Made by a program: the position numbers and the translations under genes. The notes below the pieces were generated by a model. It was given only the letters and a program-made list of their open reading frames with translations, was not told the DNA's origin and did no database searches. 64,000 nucleotides of DNA from Thamnaconus septentrionalis (Eukaryota > Chordata > Actinopteri > Tetraodontiformes > Monacanthidae): assembly GCA_009823395.1 (NCBI GenBank), contig CM020501.1, forward strand, positions 30,124,361-30,188,360. Reading direction: 5' to 3'. Every line of letters begins with the position of its first letter. The first letter of the stretch is position 1. Below are positions 56,948 to 64,000 of the stretch, in pieces.

Positions 56948-58589
56948 CTGGTTGTGCCGCGGTGGAGGAGGCTCAGACTGAGGACGGGGCGCAGCGCGAG
57001 CGGGGAGCCAAGCCCTCACTCGTCCGGAAGGGGCCGTCGTCGTCCTGAGCACCGATCGATGTCTGTGATACCGGAATACCCTGCGCAATATCCGGAATAC
57101 CCCGAACTTTGTAGCATCCCCGACCCCTCCCGACAACGCCAGACCAGGAAGCTATCCGTCAGCGAGGAGGAAGCCAGCCGCTTCCTCTCAGACGTAGCCG
57201 ATGGGCTAACAGGAAACCAGGCGGGGGATGTGATGTCATGAGGGGATGATCGCTCGTGGAAGGAAGGAAGGAAGGAAGGTTTTGAGAACATGTTGGACCA
57301 GAGCCAAAGGTAGCAATTTTGGGGGACGGGGTGTGGGAGCGCTGCCTGGGAACGAGGACAGAGGAGCTCCTGGTGTTTGGATCAAAAACTGACCAACTCT
57401 CTAGGCCTTCCTCCTGAGGAGGAATCTCAAAGGAACCCTGGCACTGTTTACCCCCCCCCCTTCATCCCCATCAACCCCGTCTCTGATATGTTGTAGGTAT
57501 AATGTGAAGTCGTTGGTGTGTAAGTGCGTCACTGTTTTATTTTTGCTTCGTAAAAGGGTCGAGGCCATTTTTTAAATTTCGCCTTGAAAGAAACGCGATG
57601 ATTGCAATTTCTTGTTTTGTAGGTCCGTGTGACAAAGACTTGTACAACTGTCCTTGTTTGTTTTTTTGTCTTTTTTTCTGAACAAATTTGTTTTTGAGAT
57701 GCAATGCGCTTTGGAAGGCAAGACGAGCTTGAAGGCTTTAATCATCCGACGCTAATTGTCTAAAACGAGGCCATTGAAAGCTTGTTGAGCTGTGACGCGT
57801 TATTTTCACACGGGAGAAATTTGAGGCCAAAATGCTAATTGTTCAAAGCTAATGTCAACGGTGAGGTTTTGAGCGCTCCCCAATTTTTTGGGACGCCCGC
57901 CTCTCTGAAGCCGCGTAAATCTCAAAGGACACGGCCACGCTAGCATTTTTAAAACTTTGAAATTTCCAAAGAGTAGGGCTTTGTAAATAGCGTAGCAACA
58001 TACGTAACAAAAAAAAACACAGATCAAACAGTTTAGATCGGTTAGCTAACAATGAAATGCTAGGCGTAAACGGTACTTACGAAAAACGGAAAGAAGCTCA
58101 GGGAGTCCCCGTGTCTGAGAAGCATACGCTAGCTAGCTCAAATGTCAACCGTTAGCTAATAACTCATTGTTTACTAGTGGACCTTTTTTCCTTGGCTAGC
58201 AAAAGTCGGGTTATCACGGTGTTTAAACTGTTACACTCACTTGATTCTTGTCAATGTGCAAAAAGGTCCACCAGCCCTTACTTGCTAGGTCATATTTAGC
58301 CTGGCAGGGCTTTGTCATGTGACCAGGTCTGAACCTCTAATTGGGTGATTGCTAATGCAACCTTTTGAGTTTGGCATCTCTGCGTGGAGTTCATTTCATC
58401 TCATCGATACGGATGTTTATTTGAATTAAAAAAAAAAATCAAGGCAAAGCAAACAGCGTTTCTGAAGCCGGCGGTGCAGCTGAGAAGCTAGTTAGCTTCC
58501 AGCTCTGATATCGATGCACTTTCAAGGTAACTCTCAAACCTTTCTCCCCACGCGCCCGTTTGAAGGCCAGCGCTGTTGGGTTTGAATGA

Positions 58590-58625
<36 letters not shown>

Positions 58626-58790
58626 TTCTCCTTCTGATTGGTTGCCGTCTGACTCATTGTACATGATTGTTTTTTGGGGTTTTTTGTCCAGCGTGGATGT
58701 CACGGTTCAAACGTCTGCCAATTGTTGTCGCCGCAGTATTTATTGAATTATATATTTTCCCATTAGAATAAATGCAAATGGAATCAAAAA
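56948..58790 (+). other. rnd3: rnd3 3' untranslated region
   Basis: About 1.8 kb from the TGA to the poly(A) signal, AT-rich towards its end, with an (ATT)n at 58589-58625. A 3'UTR of this size is usual for RND3, which is under heavy post-transcriptional control in mammals. Specific microRNA sites were not mapped. Confidence 0.7.
58767..58772 (+). terminator. rnd3: rnd3 polyadenylation signal
   Basis: AATAAA within TTAGAATAAATGCAAATGG, followed by a TG/T-rich stretch (GTTGTGCTTTATTTT). It is the first well-placed canonical signal after the stop codon. Confidence 0.7.
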
Positions 58791-60895
58791 GAGTTGTGCT
58801 TTATTTTAAACTTTTTTCCTTCACCTTGGAAAAACTTTTTTTTTTTTTTTTTTTTTTTGGAACCGTTCGAGAGGTTTACTTTTTGTCGGAGGCTTTGATT
58901 GGCCGTGCCAGACTGAACCTAACTTGTTTGCGTCTTTCCCCTCTAATCGCACGCTGGATCAAAACCACTTCAAAACCGCGGAGGTTGCAAGAAACCGACG
59001 TCCTCACGCAGTTTAAGCCGTTTTAATGCAGAACGAAAGACGTTCACTCGGAAGAGAAGAAGAAAACGTGTTGGTTTTTTTCCACCGTGGCATCCCCATG
59101 TTTTTTTCTTTCCTTTTTAACCGCACATTCCTCAGAGCTGAGGCAACTGCAGCCGCTGCAGAATGTAAAAAAGCTTGGGTTTCTTTTCCGTCGCTTTTCA
59201 CATCCAGCCACTCACATACCAGTGTATATTACATTTCACTCTGTATTTTCTTTCCCGTCTGGCAAGCTGCAAGTACAAGTACCACCAAGCATCGTCTGGG
59301 CACAGTTGTGTCTAAAGGCTCGTAGATTCATTCCAGCTACGGAGGCTACTTGAGGAATGAAAGGAAACAGGCGAGTTTATCCAGACTGGGGCTTGGGAAG
59401 CAGCGGGGGAGGGGGAAGTTTTTACTTGCGAAAGTACAACAGCCTAGTAGATTAGAAGAAAGAAGAAGAAGAAAGAAGCGTCTTGAACCGTTACACCTTT
59501 GCTTGTGCAGGATTTATGTTCAAAGAAATGTGAGTCATTTTTTTTATTCCTCCTCATTCATCAGCTTTATGTGACTGGGACAAAAAGGCCACACCTGATT
59601 GCACAGGTGGGTCCACACACACAAGGCCACTTTGACTTCCTGCTCAGTCGAAACGAAGAAAACAAAACAACACGCAGCTTAAGTCGAGATACCTTTGGTT
59701 GTTGCTCCAATACTCAGGGTGGTATTTACCCACGACGTGACGTAAAGCTCAGTTTCTAACCTGATAACCTAGCAAATCTTCATTCTTCTCATTTTCTTAA
59801 GTGGAGATGCGAAATGTGAGGCCTTTCATAAAAACGCATGAAGATTGGTTGTGTTGATGCCTTTGGTTCACATCCAGGTTTTTAGATAATGAACTCAACA
59901 TAATGCAGAAATCAAATTGAATTTTTCGTCGACCTGTAGTTTTGCCTTAAAAAGGCTTCATGCACTTCAACCCCCTCTGACATTCGACCCTCCCACCGCC
60001 TGAGAGAAACTAACTGATCAGACATTTTTCATATTAAATTGTGTCTTTACGTGCGTTTTTTAATCAACCGTCATCTTTTATCTTTTCATTCTTTTTGTTC
60101 TTTCATTCCATTTTGCGGGAGCCGACGCGTTCTAAACAAACTAGAAATGAAAAGCTTTCGGCGCCACCTAGCTTGACTTGATCCACCCTGTAGCGAAATG
60201 TTTGGGGTTTGGCACGAGTTTGAGTTTGCCGCTCTATATTTGGGAAAATAAAGACTCAGAAACTGACCTGAGATTTACAGCCGGGGGGGGAGGGAGAAAG
60301 AAAAGGAAGCAAAGCAAGCAGAGGTTGAGGAGAAGCGGCGGCGCATGGCCTGGATGTGGATCTAATGAAATCCCAGTGAAGCGTTGCGAAACCTGCTTCC
60401 CCTTCGCTGGAAACAACAACCGAGTCACTCTTCCGCCTTTATGGGAACTTTGAAAAAAAAAAAGAGAGAGAGAGAAGCAGAAACAATGTTTCCCTCCTAA
60501 AAAAAAAAAAAATGAAAATGAAAAAAAAGCCTCAATCCCAGCAGGTCTTAAAAAAAAAGTTCTCCTTTATATCTGTATTAGCTCGATCAGCTGGTGAAGT
60601 GGCCTGCAGTACCAGGTCATGTGACTCTTTCTCCAGATATGTGGGCCAGTCAGTCCGAGGGTCCCGCATCTTTTGCTGCCTCCTCAGCTGGAATAACCCG
60701 ATTTCTTGCCTCCATTGTTGCTCTTTTTTTTCCTCTTCTCCTCTTTCTTTGCTCTTTCTCTCTCTCCCCTCCCCCCCGCGGCGAGCCTTAGAAGAAATCA
60801 CGAACTGGAGAAAAACGGCCCCATCGCACAAAAAAAAAATCAGTGTTTGCTCCAAAAAAAAAAAAAAAATTCCTGAACAAGTAAAGACAATGACG

Positions 60896-61200
60896 AATAG
60901 AATAGAATAGAATAGAATAGAATAGAATAGAATAGAATAGATTCCTTTATTAATCCCACAGTGGTGAAATTTGCATAATTACAGCAACGGTATAGTGCAA
61001 AAAAGATGGGAATTTATATTAATTAAAAAAGAAATAAGGCATTAAAAGAATAATAGAAAAAATAAAATATTTGTAAGGTAGAAAGACAAAACAAGATATT
61101 TACCAAATGAACAGTTTGATTATTTACAGCTATTTACATACTGACTGTATAAATAAGTCTTTTATTGCACCTTTATCAAAATGTAAATCACTTTATGAGG
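60896..61200. mobile_element. (GAATA)n plus retroelement-like sequence
   Basis: Nine GAATA pentamers run into GATTCCTTTATTAATCCCAC and AGTGGTGAAATTTGCATAAT, a junction I recognise as a common dispersed repeat of teleosts. Class and right boundary are uncertain. Confidence 0.5.
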
Positions 61201-61801
61201 ATGCATTTTATTTTGCCATTTTTCTGGAGCTCCGCCCCTCAGAGGGGTCCAGGTTGATGAAACACAGAGAACAGGGGGGTAATAATAACAGTCGTAAAGA
61301 TAACACGGCGCAGCTGCTCCGAAAGAGCGCCACACGCTGGAGCGTTTAAGCGCTGACGCACTCTGATTGCTCCTGACCCGACTTTGCTGCTGAACCTTAA
61401 TTTAGCCGCCACCCTCAGCTTGACCCACATACTGTAATAAGTCAGGAATCCCAGACTGGAAGCAGATTGTAGGACAGCCCCGGACTCCCGGCGCCCCCCA
61501 GGGGCGAGGCCGGGCCGAGCCGAGCCGAGCCGAGCCGGCCTGGCCTGGAAATCAGACGAGACGGACGGCGTCCCTCAACGTCCCACTTCAGAGTGGCGCT
61601 GCCGCTCATGGCGTTCATGTTTTATTCAGCCGCTCCGGAGTCTGAGAGCGGACAAACATCCGTGACCTGGTGGGGTCACATGACCCAGTAATGAGTGATT
61701 ACGGCCCCTGACGGCGGAGACAAATCGAGTGAGGCTCACACGGTACTCGTGAAGCGAGCGGCTAAATGGAAACAGATTGGAGAATTCTCTTTGTGTGTGT
61801 G

Positions 61802-61838
<37 letters not shown>

Positions 61839-61999
61839 GCATGCAATTTGGCTCAGGGACTTTCTCACTCGTCACCGGAACGGTTGATTAGCATGACATG
61901 CTATGACAAGAAACAGCAAACGCTGCTTGCTTCCGCTGTGGCATCGTGAGCTGGTGGTGCTTTTAGCATTCAGGCGCTACGATGTGGAACAGAACAGAT

Positions 62000-63175
62000 T
62001 AGGGCTGCAACTCACCATTATTTCTGGAGTCAGCTAATCTATTGATTATTTTTTCAATTAGTCGATTAGTCACGTATCATCTTCTTTATTTTCACCACCT
62101 ATTTTGGACATGTGTTTAACCTGACTTGCTTGAATCTTCACACCTGTGTTACACTGTTGTACTCTGAGGGCATACGTTTTCAAAAAAAAAAAAAAAAATC
62201 AAAATAATGACACGAAAAATTTATCTGCGACATATTTTTCAACACAAAATATCATAGGTATATTAATTCACGATTTAAAGGTTATGTGCAATGTTTATCA
62301 CAGTTAAATAGCTTAAACAGATTTCTTACAACTAAAATATTGAATGAATATGCCCTAAATAACACAGTTGATAAGTGATAAGCGAAAGAGTTCAGTATTA
62401 ATGCTAGTATTGACAGGGGCTGTGATTCACTAATTCTGCCGTAAAGTACGCACTTACCTCAGTGAACTAGCGCTTGGTAAGCTAGCTTGTTCCATGTTTT
62501 TCCGACGTGTGAAAGAAAGTATTATGTGTTGGCGTCACAGGCTGATGATAATTAACAAATAAGCATGTCATTTAAAAAATATTTACGAAATATCTATCCT
62601 CAACGTTATTTGTGAACTCCTCTCTCCGGTGCGCGACGATACAGCGACTCCGTGGTGTCGGCGTTGAAGGTGTTCGCGTATCGCCGTAGTGCTACCATTG
62701 AATGCTAGCTGTGCTTCCAAGGGTTTGCACCAAACGTCTTTTGCTCCTTCCTTCTTCTATGAAATATTTCTAAACTTCAGAGAAATTTTGGGTCTGAGTT
62801 TTCGAGCTTTTTCAGCGAACAAGCCGTTCTTCTCTGTTATTTGCAGGATGTAAAGAACAAGCCACACTGCCACCTTCGGCGCTCAGTACTGCACTGCAGG
62901 TACAAATGAGCATTTCGTCCGCCGTGTGATTTTATCGTTCAGCAAATTTAAAGAGGCAAAAATCCTCACACATCTATTGACGGTGCGTCGGAGGGTAACA
63001 ATAAAGTCCGAACTGACAAAATCCCGCGCACGTGGCCAACTTGCAAACTTTTTATTGCGACGTTTCGGTCGCAGACCTTTCTCAAGCATTGCTCAAGCAT
63101 CGCTTTGCAATTTTCACGTCGACATATTTATGTTGTCAACATAATTGATTATGTTGATTAATCATTGCAGCCCTA
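62000..63175. mobile_element. hAT-like element with TAGGGCTGCAA ends
   Basis: TAGGGCTGCAACTCACCATT at the left and, in reverse complement, TAGGGCTGCAATGATTAATC at the right form inverted termini about 1.2 kb apart. Repeated TGATTA/AATCG sequence next to the ends is typical of this element type. I could not see a convincing 8-bp duplication, and no transposase is evident. Confidence 0.65.
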
Positions 63176-63589
63176 CTACGCTTGTATCAATGATTTTGTA
63201 GGTGGCCGTTGAAGACATGAATTTTTTTTTTTTGCCGGTCTCAAACCGAGTCGCTGCGAGCACTGTCAAGCTAGGCTAGCATGAGCCAGCTTCCAAGAGA
63301 CCACAGGCGACCGCTAGCGTAGCTGCACAGTGTCACTGCTGCGTCGTGCCGGCCTGCCTCCACACCCTCTGACAATCACACGACACACACACACACACAC
63401 ACACTGTGGTGACATTTACAAGGTGGTGGGTGGGTGGGTGGGTGGGTGGAGTGTGATAAGAGAGCGTCCCCTGTCTGCCCACGTGTGAAAAGGTTGAGTT
63501 GTATTGTGGCATCCGTCAGGCCAAACGACAGATAGTGACGTTGATGCGAGTCACTCTGATAAACGGTATTAATATGAACCCATATTCCC

Positions 63590-63590
63590 A

Positions 63591-63624
<34 letters not shown>

Positions 63625-63636
63625 CTTCTTCTTCTT
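63590..63636 (+). repeat. (CTG)n(CTT)n repeat
   Basis: About 11 CTG units followed by 4-5 CTT units, outside any recognised gene. Confidence 0.9.
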
Positions 63637-64000
63637 CAAAATGATGACAAAGAAAACCTCCCTGGGTTTGAACGTTGCTGTGCATCAGCATCATTAACCC
63701 CCCCCTTCCCCCTCTTCTCCTGCCTCACACAATCAGTCATGCACAGCTGTAAGATAGAGACCAAAACAATGGGCGATTTTCCGGAGGGGGGGGGGGGTTC
63801 TGCACGTTCCCAAGCAGCAGCAGCAGCAGCAGCAGCCGCTCGGTGGGCTTAATGATGAGGATTTTTTTGGTTCAGTGTGAACAGCTCGGTGTAACATGGT
63901 GGTGGTGGTGGTGGTGGTGGGGGGGGGTCGAGTGGGATGGAAAAATGTGTGTGAGTTGAAAAGGGCTGAGTGGGGGCATGAAGGGGGAGCAACAGATTGC

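Larger units (their letters stand above)
58800..64000. other. Downstream intergenic region
   Basis: No convincing coding exon on either strand. Contents are poly-T and poly-A runs, a GAATA repeat with retroelement-like sequence (60896-61200), GAGCC pentamers near 61513-61540, (GT)n at 61806-61832, a hAT-like element (62000-63175), CTG/CTT triplets (63590-63636), CAG triplets (63814-63834) and GGT triplets near 63897-63920. Confidence 0.7.

Overview
This is vertebrate nuclear DNA, almost certainly from a ray-finned (probably percomorph) fish. The genes have many GT-AG introns. The non-coding DNA is packed with very long pure microsatellites and with repeat families typical of teleosts: hAT, PIF/Harbinger and Tc1/mariner miniatures, tRNA-type SINE heads and 3' tails of non-LTR elements. 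There are no bacterial or viral genes. Most long open frames are translations of simple repeats (poly-RE, poly-SL, poly-HT, poly-V/G, poly-P) and are not genes.

Layout: (1) Positions 1-24,290 hold the 3' part of r3hdm1 on the + strand. Twenty coding exons are visible from 3535 to 23083; the first exons lie to the left of the window. They encode the R3H single-stranded nucleic acid binding domain, the SUZ-like segment and a long Q/P-rich tail. An intron of this gene (15855-17883) carries the miR-128 hairpin at about 17068-17155, as its mammalian counterpart does. Exon 9 contains one surplus base that breaks the frame. (2) Positions 24,300-44,500 are an intergenic stretch with layered transposons, a 280-bp GGAA array, a homopurine minisatellite and a candidate enhancer with an octamer and SOX-like sites near 27.9-28.1 kb. 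(3) Positions 44,500-58,790 hold a complete rnd3 (RhoE) gene on the + strand. It has a TATA-type promoter, a 5'UTR with a GA microsatellite, five coding exons (243 aa), a 9.4-kb second intron full of microsatellites, and a 1.8-kb 3'UTR. (4) Positions 58,790-64,000 are non-coding sequence with further repeats, including a 1.2-kb hAT-like element.

The two genes are neighbours in the same orientation and are not obviously functionally coupled. R3HDM1 is a putative RNA-binding protein and host of a brain-enriched microRNA. Rnd3 is a GTPase-defective Rho-family protein that opposes RhoA/ROCK signalling. R3HDM1 and RND3 also both lie on human chromosome 2q, which supports the r3hdm1 (rather than r3hdm2) assignment.

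The most interesting observations are the intronic miR-128; the r3hdm1 frameshift; splice acceptors whose pyrimidine tract is replaced by (TG)20; MITEs abutting splice sites; an rnd3 reading frame that stays open through the whole 5'UTR; and several nested transposons whose order of insertion can be read from target-site duplications, two of which keep fragments of transposon DNA-binding domains (BED finger, Myb/SANT). I did not find a wholly new biological system. All family assignments were made by eye, without database searches.
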